Source: Spirochaetaceae bacterium (GTDB taxonomy: Bacteria; Spirochaetota; Spirochaetia; DSM-27196; SLAA01). From it: a stretch of DNA of 55,024 nucleotides. The number at the start of each line of letters is the position of its first letter. Within the stretch, counting starts at the first letter, position 1. The stretch covers positions 1-55,024 of the forward strand of contig PWQX01000179.1 in the NCBI GenBank assembly GCA_003556605.1, given 5' to 3'. Position numbers and translations under genes: made by a program. This document shows, one piece after another, positions 1 through 9,250 of this stretch. The notes beneath the pieces were generated by a model, which saw nothing but the letters and a program-made list of their open reading frames with translations, had not been told where the DNA came from and made no database searches.

Positions 1-3000
1 CCATACGAGGACGGGTCGCGTATCGGGCCGTACAACGCGCTTGCCGACCGCGACGGCATCGACGGCCAAGTCATGGTAATGGAGTTCCAGCTTGAGAACG
101 GCGACGACTGGGTCGGGGCGCAACTGCGTCCCGAGCACGCGCAGGACCTAGACCTGTCGGGCACCTCCGCGTTCACGTTTCGCTGGCGCACCGAGGAGCT
201 CGAGGGGCTGGGCGACGATTTCTCGGTTTACCTCCAGATCGGGGCATTGGACGAGGACCTCGACGGCGACGGCAACCTCGACCGCGGACGCAGCCGCCTC
301 AATCCCTCCTTCTCGTTCAGTGACGCTAATCGCGACATCGAGCTGTTTGCCGGCGGCGGAATCCACAACACCGATTTCATCAACTCAGAAGACGCCAACC
401 GCAACGAGATTCTCGATCGCGAAAACCCCGAGCTCATGGTGACGAAGAAGCTCTACAGCGCAAACAGCAATAACGGGGCAATAGAGACTGAGCTACCGGA
501 TGATGAGTGGAGCGATCCGGTACGCGTCAGGCTCTCGGCGTCGGAGCGCGAACGCCTCCGGCGAGTGCGCGGGGTACGAGTTCTCATTGTCCGCGAAAAC
601 GAAATCAACCCGGCGCAATCGATCTCCGGCCGGGCCTTGTTCTCGCGTTTTACCTTTGAAGGGTCGACCTTCGCCACCAAGATATTGGGTGCACCCGATG
701 GGGATCCTGAAGAGGCGGAACTCTCGGCGCGAGAGGTGCCGGACCCGGAAAGCGGCAGCGAGCGGTTGATTCGTGCATTCAGCGAGGTGGGCGAGATCTT
801 TCACCCCACCGACAGCGCCGGACAGCGCGTGCTCCTGATCGACTGGGACAACCTGGATGATCTCGACGGCTGGCGACTGCGCGACTACGTCACGCCGGTG
901 CCGATCGATCAGTACGAAAACCTCGTCTTCTACATCAACCTCGAAACAAAGGACGAGGAGGAAAACGGCAACGGAAACAGCAACGACGATGAGCTGCTGG
1001 TCAGACTCGTCGACGGTGAAGACCGCGGGGTCAGAGCGCGTATACCGCTCGAGGACGATCTGGCGTTTCCCGCGGCGAACGGCTCAACCGAGAATGATCG
1101 GTCGCGAAGCGGTTGGCGCCGGGTGGAGATCAGCCTCGCCGACAGAGATGTATACGTTGCCCGGCCCGATTCGAGCTCGCGCCGCTTACCCGGCGCTGAC
1201 GTTTCGGTCAACAGCATGACCGGCAGCCGTACGGTTTCCCGGCTGGAGTTTGAGTTCAGCGGGCGAGAGAGCGGGAAGATGTATATCGACGAGGTGCATT
1301 GGCGCGATGCGCGCCTCAGTATCGAAGGTGCAGCTTCGGCCTCGGTGGCGTACCAGTATCCCGACACCTTGGTGGAGGTCGGCGAGTTTCCGATGCTTGC
1401 TAACTTGCGGTTGCGTGAGGATGTAGCGGTACGGAGCTCCGGGTTCTCGCCGGAATCGGACTTCTCCGACCGGCCCGGCAGCTTTAGCTCGCGGACCGGC
1501 GTGGGGGCCGACATCGCCCGCGTAAGCCTCGACACCGAATTCGAGGCGGTGAGCACCGAAGAGCAGGTTTCCACCTTAGGAGGACATCAGATCCAGGCCC
1601 CGGCCGACCCCGCTGCGATCATGCTGTTTGAAGAGTACCGGCGCAACTACAACGCGTTTCGCCCTTCGATGTCGCGGCGGGCCGGAGTCCGGCTCGAGCG
1701 CAGCGGACTCGGCATTATACGCTTCGACAACACCGCGAGTCTTCGCGACACGCGCCTGCAGCAGGATTGGCGGACGCAGCTCACCTCGTTGTGGGACGGA
1801 AACTGGCGGCTCCGCACCGAGGGGCGTCTCGGGCAGACCGCCTCGGGATATATCCTCCCGGACGAGAACTACTTCGCGTCCTGGATGGACGGATATACGC
1901 TCACGATCCCTTGGGAGGACGGTACCAGCACCCGTCGCAGCGGTGAGACCGAGCTCAGGCTCGATTACGAACGCGAGCGTTTCGCGATCAACTGGCACCC
2001 CTCGCTCGCGTATCAGAATCTGAGCGTAACCGAGGACCGCCAGCGCAACCGTGGAACGTTTCGCCTGCGCACTCCGTTTCGCGTTCCGGTCTTCGACCCT
2101 ATTCGCCTCACCTTGACGCCGAGCTACACGCGCAGCTTCGCAAACACCGCTATCTCACCCGATAACGAAGGCTTCGGCGACGACCTCCGGCAGTACTTTC
2201 GCGAGCTCGAACGGCAGGACTACATCTACCGCTCTCCGCCGTACGCCGAGCTGTTCATGGACGCCGGCAACCTCAGCTTTGCCGAAGCGTCGCAGAGGCT
2301 GCCGTTCGCACGTTACACGCCGGCTACCGCGCTCGAGGCCTCGCGCCCGTTCGGCTCACACTGGAGAGACCTGCTGATACCAAGCACCGCACGAACCGAG
2401 GTGCAGCGGACTTTCACCCGCGACGGAGATGCGTTGAGCGATCGGCGCCGCTACGGACTCAGTTTGACGACCGCCGCGGTAAACCTTTTCGGCCGGCGAG
2501 GAGCATACCCGGTATTCACCCTCTACCAGAGCGACGAGTTTCGCAACACACTGAGTTACCGGCTGCGCGAGGCTCCCACCGGAACGATCGACGGCTGGGA
2601 CCTGCAGATCTCTAACGAGTTGGGGTTCTTTGGACGTGAGCACCGAAGACTCGAGATCGACAATCGCCTGTTGTTCGAGCGCAACGACGAGTTCGCGCGC
2701 GAGCTTGAAACCGAAGCCCGGTTCTTGTGGCGCTGGTACCCGTTGTCGATCTTCGGGATACCGCGGCTGCAGCGCTACGTGGATCGCGGCGCCTACTATC
2801 AGCACACCGAACGGCTCGCGGTTACCGCGCGCCGTTACGAGGACAACCCGCAACGCGACCTCATCACAGTTGTCGCCGGCCACGAAACGGCGCTCCAAAT
2901 TCCCGACCGCGGCTCAATTCGGGTCTATTTGGACCTCGGATGGGGGCTTGAACCGTTTGAGGTTACCGACGATGATTACGTAAACCAAATTTTGCTCGGA

Positions 3001-3036
3001 ATCCAAGGTGGTGTTGAGGCGCGCTTTCGGTACTAA
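1..3036 (+). CDS. Large outer-membrane-like protein, 5' truncated
   Basis: The frame is open from base 1 with no stop, so the tracked ATG at 73 is internal and the gene begins outside the window. About 1010 residues are visible. The N-terminal half is rich in Asp and Gly and has calcium-loop-like segments (DLDGDGNLDRG, DANRNEILD). The middle looks like a carbohydrate-binding or galactose-binding beta-sandwich, with a repeated pattern of aromatic strands ending in MYIDEVHW. From about residue 450 the chain is rich in alternating polar and aromatic residues, and it ends in GGVEARFRY. A terminal aromatic residue is typical of transmembrane beta-barrels. I infer an outer-membrane or surface protein and do not recognise a family with certainty; distant similarity to the SprA/large surface protein class is possible. 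Arginine deiminase follows 60 bases downstream on the same strand. Confidence 0.7.
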   Translation, partial: PYEDGSRIGPYNALADRDGIDGQVMVMEFQLENGDDWVGAQLRPEHAQDLDLSGTSAFTFRWRTEELEGLGDDFSVYLQIGALDEDLDGDGNLDRGRSRLNPSFSFSDANRDIELFAGGGIHNTDFINSEDANRNEILDRENPELMVTKKLYSANSNNGAIETELPDDEWSDPVRVRLSASERERLRRVRGVRVLIVRENEINPAQSISGRALFSRFTFEGSTFATKILGAPDGDPEEAELSAREVPDPESGSERLIRAFSEVGEIFHPTDSAGQRVLLIDWDNLDDLDGWRLRDYVTPVPIDQYENLVFYINLETKDEEENGNGNSNDDELLVRLVDGEDRGVRARIPLEDDLAFPAANGSTENDRSRSGWRRVEISLADRDVYVARPDSSSRRLPGADVSVNSMTGSRTVSRLEFEFSGRESGKMYIDEVHWRDARLSIEGAASASVAYQYPDTLVEVGEFPMLANLRLREDVAVRSSGFSPESDFSDRPGSFSSRTGVGADIARVSLDTEFEAVSTEEQVSTLGGHQIQAPADPAAIMLFEEYRRNYNAFRPSMSRRAGVRLERSGLGIIRFDNTASLRDTRLQQDWRTQLTSLWDGNWRLRTEGRLGQTASGYILPDENYFASWMDGYTLTIPWEDGTSTRRSGETELRLDYERERFAINWHPSLAYQNLSVTEDRQRNRGTFRLRTPFRVPVFDPIRLTLTPSYTRSFANTAISPDNEGFGDDLRQYFRELERQDYIYRSPPYAELFMDAGNLSFAEASQRLPFARYTPATALEASRPFGSHWRDLLIPSTARTEVQRTFTRDGDALSDRRRYGLSLTTAAVNLFGRRGAYPVFTLYQSDEFRNTLSYRLREAPTGTIDGWDLQISNELGFFGREHRRLEIDNRLLFERNDEFARELETEARFLWRWYPLSIFGIPRLQRYVDRGAYYQHTERLAVTARRYEDNPQRDLITVVAGHETALQIPDRGSIRVYLDLGWGLEPFEVTDDDYVNQILLGIQGGVEARFRY

Positions 3037-3096
3037 GGGTCAGCCGGCCAGTGGCTGCCGGTGGATCGAGGGAGAACGAACTACAGGAAGGCACTA

Positions 3097-4323
3097 ATGG
3101 AACCGTTCTTGCGGGTGCGCTCCGAAGTCGGCAAGTTGCGGGCCGTGTTGTTGCACCGCCCGGGACGCGAGCTCGAGCAACTAGTTCCGCAGTATCTCGA
3201 TGAAATGCTGTTCGAAGACATCCCGTACCTCGAGCAGATGCAACACGAGCACGACTGTTTCGCCGAGGTTTTGCGCGCGCGCGGAAGCGAAGTGTACTAC
3301 ATTACTGAGCTGCTGCAGGATATCCTTGCAGACGGCGAGGTTCGTGCAGCGATCGTGGATCGTCTAATGACGGAGTTGCGCGTCAACGCCACTGAGCTGC
3401 GCACCGGTATTCAAGAGCTGCTTTCCAGTTACCCTAATGCCGAGCTTGCGTCAACGCTTGTCGCCGGACTCAACAAAGACGCGGTGCCGCGCAAACACGC
3501 CGAAATGCGGCTTTCGTTTTATATCAAGGATACTCGCCCGTTTTACATCGATCCGCTCCCGAACATGTATTTCTCGCGTGATACCGGCACTGTAATCGGC
3601 GAACGGTTATCGATTAATTCCATGAAGGCGATGGCTCGGCGACGTGAGAGTATGATCTTGCAGTTCATCGCCGAGTATCACCCGGCGTTCCAAGGTGCCG
3701 GGCGCCGTTCCTGGAGGTGCTACGACGAGCCCGACAGCATCGAGGGCGGCGATATTCTGGTGCTGAACAACCGTGCGCTTGCAATCGGCTGCAGTGCCCG
3801 GACCAGCGCCGAGGCGATCGAAGCGCTCGCCTCGCGCCTGTTCCGAGAAGATGAACACATCCGGGAGGTGATCGTGATCCAGATCCCGTTCACCCGCGCG
3901 TATATGCACCTTGATACGGTGTTTACGATGGTCGACCGCGACGCGTTCACAATATTTCCGGGTATCTCCGAGCTGCTGAAGATCTTTCGCCTCACCCCTG
4001 CCGAAAGCGGCGGCATTCATATTGCGCCCCAGAGTGATCTGCGCTCGACCTTGTGCCGAGCGCTCGACTTACCCGCGGTCCGTCTCATCGCCTCGGGAAG
4101 CAGTGACCTGCTCACCGCCCAGCGTGAACAGTGGAACGACAGCACCAACACCTTTGCGATCGCTCCCGGCGTAGTAGTCACCTACCGCAGGAACATCGTC
4201 TCAAACGCCATTCTGCGCGACAACGGAATTGAGGTGGTGGAGATCGCCGGCTCGGAGCTTGTGCGCGGCCGCGGGGGACCACGCTGCATGAGTATGCCTC
4301 TGCATCGCGACCCGGTGGAGTAG
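3097..4323 (+). CDS. arcA: Arginine deiminase
   Basis: This enzyme hydrolyses arginine to citrulline and ammonia, the first step of the arginine deiminase pathway, in the cytoplasm. The family signatures are all present in order: DPLPNMYFSRD, EGGDILVL, HLDTVFTMVDRD, the NTFAIAPGVVVTYRRN segment, and the C-terminal RGGPRCMSMPL carrying the catalytic Cys. The length of 408 residues is normal. The tracked ORF begins at a GTG at 3061, but the ATG at 3097 sits just behind an AGGAAGG ribosome site and starts directly at the conserved LRVRSEVGKLRAVLLHRPG segment, so I use it. No carbamoyltransferase or carbamate kinase gene is in the window, so energy production from arginine cannot be concluded. 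A hairpin terminator follows. Confidence 0.95.
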   Translation: MEPFLRVRSEVGKLRAVLLHRPGRELEQLVPQYLDEMLFEDIPYLEQMQHEHDCFAEVLRARGSEVYYITELLQDILADGEVRAAIVDRLMTELRVNATELRTGIQELLSSYPNAELASTLVAGLNKDAVPRKHAEMRLSFYIKDTRPFYIDPLPNMYFSRDTGTVIGERLSINSMKAMARRRESMILQFIAEYHPAFQGAGRRSWRCYDEPDSIEGGDILVLNNRALAIGCSARTSAEAIEALASRLFREDEHIREVIVIQIPFTRAYMHLDTVFTMVDRDAFTIFPGISELLKIFRLTPAESGGIHIAPQSDLRSTLCRALDLPAVRLIASGSSDLLTAQREQWNDSTNTFAIAPGVVVTYRRNIVSNAILRDNGIEVVEIAGSELVRGRGGPRCMSMPLHRDPVE

Positions 4324-4372
4324 CTGCACGGCTCGCCCAATCACAGGACGCAGCAACGCCGTCTTCCGATCC

Positions 4373-4406
4373 GGCCGAGTGCAGCGGGCTGCACGGCGGC
4401 CTTTTT
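4373..4406 (+). terminator. Rho-independent terminator after arcA
   Basis: GGCCG-A-GTGCAG, loop CGGG, CTGCAC-GG-CGGCC forms an 11-bp stem with a small internal mismatch and is followed directly by TTTTT. It lies 50 bases after the arcA stop and before mutL. It overlaps the TTG at 4405 used by the ORF track as mutL start, which argues for the later ATG. Confidence 0.8.
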
Positions 4407-4421
4407 GGAACCGGCGATTTG

Positions 4422-4430
4422 TGCTACCCT
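4422..4430 (+). promoter_or_regulatory. Candidate extended -10 promoter of mutL
   Basis: TGCTACCCT reads as an extended -10 (TGn then TACCCT), placed between the arcA terminator and the mutL ATG at 4441. No good -35 is visible at standard spacing. The 10-base gap to the ATG implies a very short leader, and no Shine-Dalgarno sequence is seen. Confidence 0.35.
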
Positions 4431-4440
4431 GCCTGTCAGC

Positions 4441-6336
4441 ATGACCGCTTCACAAGCACGTGTACGGATTCTCGCTCCGGAGGTTGCGCGCAAAATCGCC
4501 GCGGGCGAGGTAATCGAGCGGCCGGCCTCGGTCGTCCGTGAGTTACTCGACAACGCTATAGACGCCGGTGCTGACGACCTTGAGCTGCATATCACGAGTG
4601 GCGGCATTGAAAGCGTTCGGCTGGTGGATAACGGCCGCGGGATACACCCTGCAGACCTTCCAACCTGCGTTCTGTCGCACGCCACCTCCAAAATCACTAC
4701 GGCCGAAGATCTGCAGCACGTCGGCAGTTTGGGATTCCGCGGCGAAGCGCTTGCAAGCATTGCCTCGGTCGCCCGGCTTGAGATCACCTCACGAGAGTCT
4801 GCACACGACAGCGCCTACCGGCTGACGGTCGAAGCCGGAACGGCACGCCCGGTGCAGACCGTGGCGGGGTCACCGGGAACCACGGTCGCGGTGAACAGCC
4901 TGTTCTACTGTGTGCCGGCGCGCAAGAAATTCCTGAAGAACCCCGGCGCCGAAACCTCTGCGGTACGGGCAACGGTCAACGAGCGCGCAAGCGCCTTTCC
5001 GCACCTGCAGTTCCGCTTTTTCGTCGACAACACGTTAAAGATATTCTACCCCCGGGCAACGTCGGCCGAGCGCGTAGCGGCGGTGTTGGGCAATAGCGTA
5101 GCCTCCGGTCAACTGCACGAGATTCACGGCAGCGGTCCTGGATTCGAGATTTCGGTGGTGCTCGCCGGCCCGGAGCACTACCGGCGTGACCGCAAGCAGA
5201 TCCAAATCTTCGTTAACCGCCGCCGCATCAACGAGTTTTCGTTTGTGCAGGCTGTTGAGCACGCGTACAAGGAGTTCATGCCCGGCGGCCGCTACCCGAT
5301 TGCATGCGTGTTTGTCGAGTGCGCTCCCGAGCTCGCCGACTTCAACGTGCACCCGGCCAAGAAGGAGGTCCGCTTTCGCTCCAAGGCCGATATCAGGCGG
5401 CGGCTCATAGACCTCATTCGCGAGTACCTGCATGCTTACGACCTTTCGGCGAATACTTTGCGCCGCGTCTTCGGACCGCAAGATCGGTCGGGGCCTTTCG
5501 CTGCGCCGCGAGAGGCCGAGACCCAAGACTCACCGAGCAGCAACACCGGGGGCGGGCTGTTTTCCGAAGCCGAAACCCGTCACTGGTCTGCCGCCGAACG
5601 GGCGGCGATGATGCACCGAACGCAGGAGCCGACCACGGTCCCGCGGCCGGCACCGCCGGCCGATCGCACACGCGACCCAAACCCCGCCACCGCAGATGCA
5701 CCCGAAACCGGCGCCGGGGCCACCTCACTGCGAAACGGGGCGCGTGGCGAAGACAGCGAGACCGGTACACAGCCGCAATCGGAGAGCGTCTATGACTCAT
5801 CCGGGGTTCGCTATCTCGGGCAGGTGTACGGGGTGTTTCTGCTGGTGGAGTACTACGGACGCTTGCTGGTCCTCGATCAGCACGCCGCCCACGAGCGTAT
5901 CCTGTACGAGCGTTTTCGAAAACGCCGGCAGACACAGCAGTTACTCGTGCCGATTGACTTCGAGGCCGACGAGAATCAGGAGAGCCATCTCACCGCATCG
6001 AAACAAGCGTGGAACGAGCTCGGCTTGCAGCTCAGCCGGCAGGCCCCAGGGCATTGGCGGATTGAGGCGGTTCCCGATGGATGCCGAGAGCGCGAAGACG
6101 CCTTGATTGAGGCGGTGCTTGAGGCGGCGCCGCACACTGACTCGTTGAGTGACCGCTTCTATGCCGAACTGGCCTGTAAGGCCGCGGTCAAGGACGGCAG
6201 CCCGCTTGACAACGACGCCGCCGAGCAGCTAATCGCCGAAGCGCTGCGGCTGCCGCATCCACGCTGCCCGCATGGGCGCCCGCTGTGGGCAGAGATCACG
6301 CGCGATGAGCTCTACCGGCGGGTGCAACGTACCTGA
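4441..6336 (+). CDS. mutL: DNA mismatch repair protein MutL (endonuclease type)
   Basis: MutL couples mismatch recognition by MutS to strand cleavage and excision. The N-terminal GHKL ATPase is clear: KIAAGEVIERPASVVRELLDNAIDAG with the catalytic Glu and the Mg-binding Asn, LVDNGRGI, HATSKI and SLGFRGEAL. A variable, Pro/Thr-rich linker (about residues 350-450) leads to the C-terminal dimerisation domain. That domain carries DQHAAHERILYE, the DQHA(x)2E(x)4E metal-dependent endonuclease motif, plus ACKAAVK and CPHGRP. Such MutL proteins nick DNA themselves and belong to MutH-less repair. The ATG at 4441 starts close to the conserved domain; the tracked TTG lies inside a terminator. The gene ends convergently 10 bases from the TPR gene on the other strand. 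Confidence 0.96.
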   Translation: MTASQARVRILAPEVARKIAAGEVIERPASVVRELLDNAIDAGADDLELHITSGGIESVRLVDNGRGIHPADLPTCVLSHATSKITTAEDLQHVGSLGFRGEALASIASVARLEITSRESAHDSAYRLTVEAGTARPVQTVAGSPGTTVAVNSLFYCVPARKKFLKNPGAETSAVRATVNERASAFPHLQFRFFVDNTLKIFYPRATSAERVAAVLGNSVASGQLHEIHGSGPGFEISVVLAGPEHYRRDRKQIQIFVNRRRINEFSFVQAVEHAYKEFMPGGRYPIACVFVECAPELADFNVHPAKKEVRFRSKADIRRRLIDLIREYLHAYDLSANTLRRVFGPQDRSGPFAAPREAETQDSPSSNTGGGLFSEAETRHWSAAERAAMMHRTQEPTTVPRPAPPADRTRDPNPATADAPETGAGATSLRNGARGEDSETGTQPQSESVYDSSGVRYLGQVYGVFLLVEYYGRLLVLDQHAAHERILYERFRKRRQTQQLLVPIDFEADENQESHLTASKQAWNELGLQLSRQAPGHWRIEAVPDGCREREDALIEAVLEAAPHTDSLSDRFYAELACKAAVKDGSPLDNDAAEQLIAEALRLPHPRCPHGRPLWAEITRDELYRRVQRT

Positions 6337-6346
6337 GGACCGCGGG

Positions 6347-8353
6347 CTAGAGGCTGCCGAGAATAGATTCCACCTCATCGCGATCCTCGTATGCGGTGTT
6401 CCGCGCCAGCAAATCCTCGAGAACGCTGCGAGCACCGGCGGTGTCTTCGCGTGCAACCAGTACCTCGCCGAGGCGGTGGTACGCACGCCAGAAGTCGGGG
6501 TTGCTTTCGAGAACCGCGCGCAGGTGAGTTTCGGCATCCGAGTAGCGTTCAGCGCCGATATAGGCAATCGCAAGATCATAGCGCAGAACCGGGTCTTCGG
6601 GATCGCCCTCACGCGCGATACGGTAGTGGTCTATAGCGTCCTCAAAGCGTTCGAGCTCGCTGTACACCTTCCCGAGATTATTGTTGAGCTCAACCGAATT
6701 AGGATCGATGCGATAGGCGGTTTTGAGGAACTCAAGCGCTTCGTTGTATAGTTCTTCCTGTTCCAGGATACGGCCCAGCTCGACGTACGGGCTCACGTAC
6801 CCCCGGTCAAGCGCAATTGCCTCCGTGTGTGCGGCAATTGCTGCAGTGGTCTCCTCTCGCTCTTCCTGTATCTGCCCGAGCGTAAAATGGTACTCCGGTG
6901 CGCCCCGATTCAGTCTAATCGCACGCGTGATCGCCTCGTAAGCCTGATCGGGATTGCCCCGGTCCTTCTGCACCAAGGCGAGGTTATAGTTGTTGGTGGC
7001 GCTGTCCGGGTTGGCGTCCAGGGCCCGGCTGTAGTAGGTCTCAGCGCGGCGCAAGTCGCCGGCGCGATAATACGCAGCGGCGAGCCGACTATTGTAATCT
7101 GCGTTATGCGGATCATACACCAGTGCCTTGCGGTACGCGTTGATCGCGCCATCGAGATCGCCTTGTGTGACTCTTACACGCCCAATGCGGTAATGTGCGC
7201 GGGCGTCGTCCGGCTTCACCTGCACCGCAGAGTTCAGTGCCGCTAAGGCCCGCGATTCGGACCCCAGTTGCAGATTGGTTATCGCGAGATTGTAGTACGC
7301 GTTGGGAAGCTCCGGTTTTATCCGCACCGCCCTCTCGTAGGAAGAGCGCGCATCACGGAACTCACGCACGCGAAACTGCGCGTTGCCGAGCCGATACCAG
7401 AGCTCGGCGCTCTCGGTATGCAGCTCGCTCGCCCGCACGAACTCGTCAAGCGCCTCGTCAAACCGCCGGCGCTGTTGCTGCACCTTTCCCCGCACGAAGT
7501 AGGCTCGCCAGGTGTCACGGTTGAGGCTCAGCGCCTCCTCGGCGTGCTTCATCGCCCGTGTCTGAGCGTCGCTGCTCTCGGGGTCCTCCTCAAAGTAGCT
7601 CTCGGCAGTGCCTGCCTGCGCGCGCGCGTGATATCGACGTTGAACCGCATCGTCTTCGAGCTCAATCGCGAGCGCCGAGTCGAAGCGATCGCGAGCGCGA
7701 GAGAAACTCTCACGTTCAAGCGCGCGCTCACCGCCGTCAACCAGGCGTGCGAGCTGCTCCTGCCTTTCACGTTCCTCAGCTTCAAGCGCAGCTAGACGTT
7801 CCTGTTCCGCCCGCTCGGCGGCGCGTCGTTCTTCCTCTTGACGGCGGCGTTCTTGTTCTTCAGCTTCACGGCGCGCTTGTTCCTCCTCGGCTGCAGCGCG
7901 CGCTCGCTCACGCTCTTCGGCTGCCTCACGTGCGAGCCGCTCGGCCTCGCGGCGACTCTCCTCGGCCCGCGCGCGAGCGCGCTCCAGCTCAAGGAGCTCT
8001 TCCTCGCTGACCTCACCGCTATCACGTGCTTCACGAAGCTGTTGCTGAGCCAAGCGTTCAGCCTCACGCTGCTCCTCGCGACGCGCAGCGAGGATTTTAC
8101 TTCGCAGCTCGCGCGCCTCGTCGTCCGAGGCGTCACGAATCAGCAAATCGTCGATCAAGTCGAGCGCCCGCTGATACTCAGCGTCCTCGTAGTACTCGCG
8201 GGCGAGTCTCAGCGTATTCCGGCGCGTTATCTCAGCCTCCGACATTGCCGGCTCAGCGTCACGCCCCAAGAACCAAACCGCAGTTCCCACTCCGGCCACC
8301 AGCAACAGCACCAAGAGACCCCCAACTGCGATCACCTTAGTTCGTCCGTTCAT
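6347..8353 (-). CDS. Membrane-anchored coiled-coil and TPR protein
   Basis: A single N-terminal membrane segment (about residues 8-29, VIAVGGLLVLLLVAGVGTAVWFL) is followed by a long Arg/Glu/Ala-rich coiled coil (about 90-215) and then by about a dozen tetratricopeptide repeats to the C-terminus (units such as PNAYYNLAITNLQLGSESRALAALNSAV). This suggests an envelope scaffold that holds protein partners; the substrate is unknown. The ATG follows GAGGA at good spacing. It lies 33 bases after another TPR/coiled-coil gene on the same strand, so the two probably form an operon. The product is a spirochaete-style TPR protein with no assignable enzymatic role. Confidence 0.85.
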   Translation of the reverse strand: MNGRTKVIAVGGLLVLLLVAGVGTAVWFLGRDAEPAMSEAEITRRNTLRLAREYYEDAEYQRALDLIDDLLIRDASDDEARELRSKILAARREEQREAERLAQQQLREARDSGEVSEEELLELERARARAEESRREAERLAREAAEERERARAAAEEEQARREAEEQERRRQEEERRAAERAEQERLAALEAEERERQEQLARLVDGGERALERESFSRARDRFDSALAIELEDDAVQRRYHARAQAGTAESYFEEDPESSDAQTRAMKHAEEALSLNRDTWRAYFVRGKVQQQRRRFDEALDEFVRASELHTESAELWYRLGNAQFRVREFRDARSSYERAVRIKPELPNAYYNLAITNLQLGSESRALAALNSAVQVKPDDARAHYRIGRVRVTQGDLDGAINAYRKALVYDPHNADYNSRLAAAYYRAGDLRRAETYYSRALDANPDSATNNYNLALVQKDRGNPDQAYEAITRAIRLNRGAPEYHFTLGQIQEEREETTAAIAAHTEAIALDRGYVSPYVELGRILEQEELYNEALEFLKTAYRIDPNSVELNNNLGKVYSELERFEDAIDHYRIAREGDPEDPVLRYDLAIAYIGAERYSDAETHLRAVLESNPDFWRAYHRLGEVLVAREDTAGARSVLEDLLARNTAYEDRDEVESILGSL

Positions 8354-8386
8354 TACCAGTCCTCGCTATACACCCACAACATGGCG

Positions 8387-9250
8387 CTACTCGGCGATGT
8401 CGAGCGTGTCGTCGTATTCTTCGATATCCTCGGAAGGAGCCGAGAACGTGCGGCCCTCGTCTCGCGAAGTGCCGAGCGAGTCCCGAACGGTCTCGAGCAA
8501 TGCCCGGCGGCGTTCTTCCTCTTCCCGGCGGCGGCGCTCTTCTTCCGCTTTTCGGCGCTCCTCTTCTAAGCGTGCCTGGCGCTCTTGTTCTTCACGAAGA
8601 CGACGCGCTTCCTCTTCTGCTCGTATTGTATCACGCAGCAGAGCTATCATCTTCTCCACCTCGCGCCGCTGCGCTGTGTTCGGATCGTATTCAAGATACG
8701 TAGTGTAGTCCCTTATCGCCCCGGGATACTCCGAGGCGCGAACCCGCAGATTCGCCCGATTCAGATACGCTTCGGCAAACCGCTCGTCATGCTCTAACGC
8801 CTTGGTGTAAAGCTCTTTCGCCTTTCCGGCGTTGCCGAGCCGCTGGTAATTGTTGGCCATATTGTAGTATAGTGTCCCGAGCTCGGCGCCGCCGACCTCG
8901 AGCCCTAGCTTCATCGTTTCGATCGCACGTTCGAAAAGCCCGAGTTGCTCGTACACGACACCGAGATAGAGATACACGTCGGGGTTGTCCGGATCCTCCT
9001 CCAACGCTTGTTCAAGCCATCGCAGCGCCTGCTCGGGCTTATTATCGAGGTAGTAATTTTCCCCAAGGGTCAATGCCGAGTCCCCGCCGAACAGGGGCCC
9101 GGCTGCTGCAAACACCAGCACCGCGATTGCCACACTCAGCACACGGCGGGTTAGGGGTCTGCGAATCGGCCGATAAAGGATTTGACACAAACGGGCAAAG
9201 TCATTACTCTTTGGCGAAAATCCAGGCTCTGGAGCTCGGTGAGTTCTCAT
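8387..9250 (-). CDS. TPR protein with signal-anchor and C-terminal coiled coil
   Basis: The N-terminus has an Arg-rich stretch (RRPLTRR) followed by a hydrophobic segment (VLSVAIAVLVFAAAGPLFGG) that looks like a signal peptide or anchor. About four TPR units follow (NPDVYLYLGVVYEQLGLFERAIETMKLGLE and so on), then a highly charged coiled coil and an acidic tail. The tracked ORF starts at 9427, deep inside the divergent gene. The ATG at 9250 (MRTHRAP) is the first reasonable start, and its codon overlaps the ATG of the divergent gene within a CATG. A GTG directly before the hydrophobic segment (RR-VLSVAIAV) is a credible alternative that would free the intergenic DNA for the neighbour's promoter. 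It is co-directional with the coil-TPR gene at 6347-8353, and function is unknown. Confidence 0.75.
   Translation of the reverse strand: MRTHRAPEPGFSPKSNDFARLCQILYRPIRRPLTRRVLSVAIAVLVFAAAGPLFGGDSALTLGENYYLDNKPEQALRWLEQALEEDPDNPDVYLYLGVVYEQLGLFERAIETMKLGLEVGGAELGTLYYNMANNYQRLGNAGKAKELYTKALEHDERFAEAYLNRANLRVRASEYPGAIRDYTTYLEYDPNTAQRREVEKMIALLRDTIRAEEEARRLREEQERQARLEEERRKAEEERRRREEEERRRALLETVRDSLGTSRDEGRTFSAPSEDIEEYDDTLDIAE
9182..9210 (+). promoter_or_regulatory. Promoter of the TPR-Mrr/phosphoesterase/ParB-like unit
   Basis: TTGACA (9182-9187) is followed after exactly 17 bases by TACTCT (9205-9210), 38 bases before the ATG at 9249. The -35 is perfect and the -10 keeps the TA...T frame. If the divergent TPR gene really starts at 9250, this promoter lies inside its coding sequence. 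Confidence 0.55.

Noticed and set aside
930-1574. Minus-strand ORF of 214 residues inside the first gene
   Set aside because: Ser/Arg-rich low-complexity translation opposite a long open frame; typical GC-rich shadow, with no ribosome site or family match.
3037-3096. Possible terminator after the first gene (CAGCC...GGCTG)
   Set aside because: Only a 5-bp stem without a T run; arcA likely continues the same transcript.
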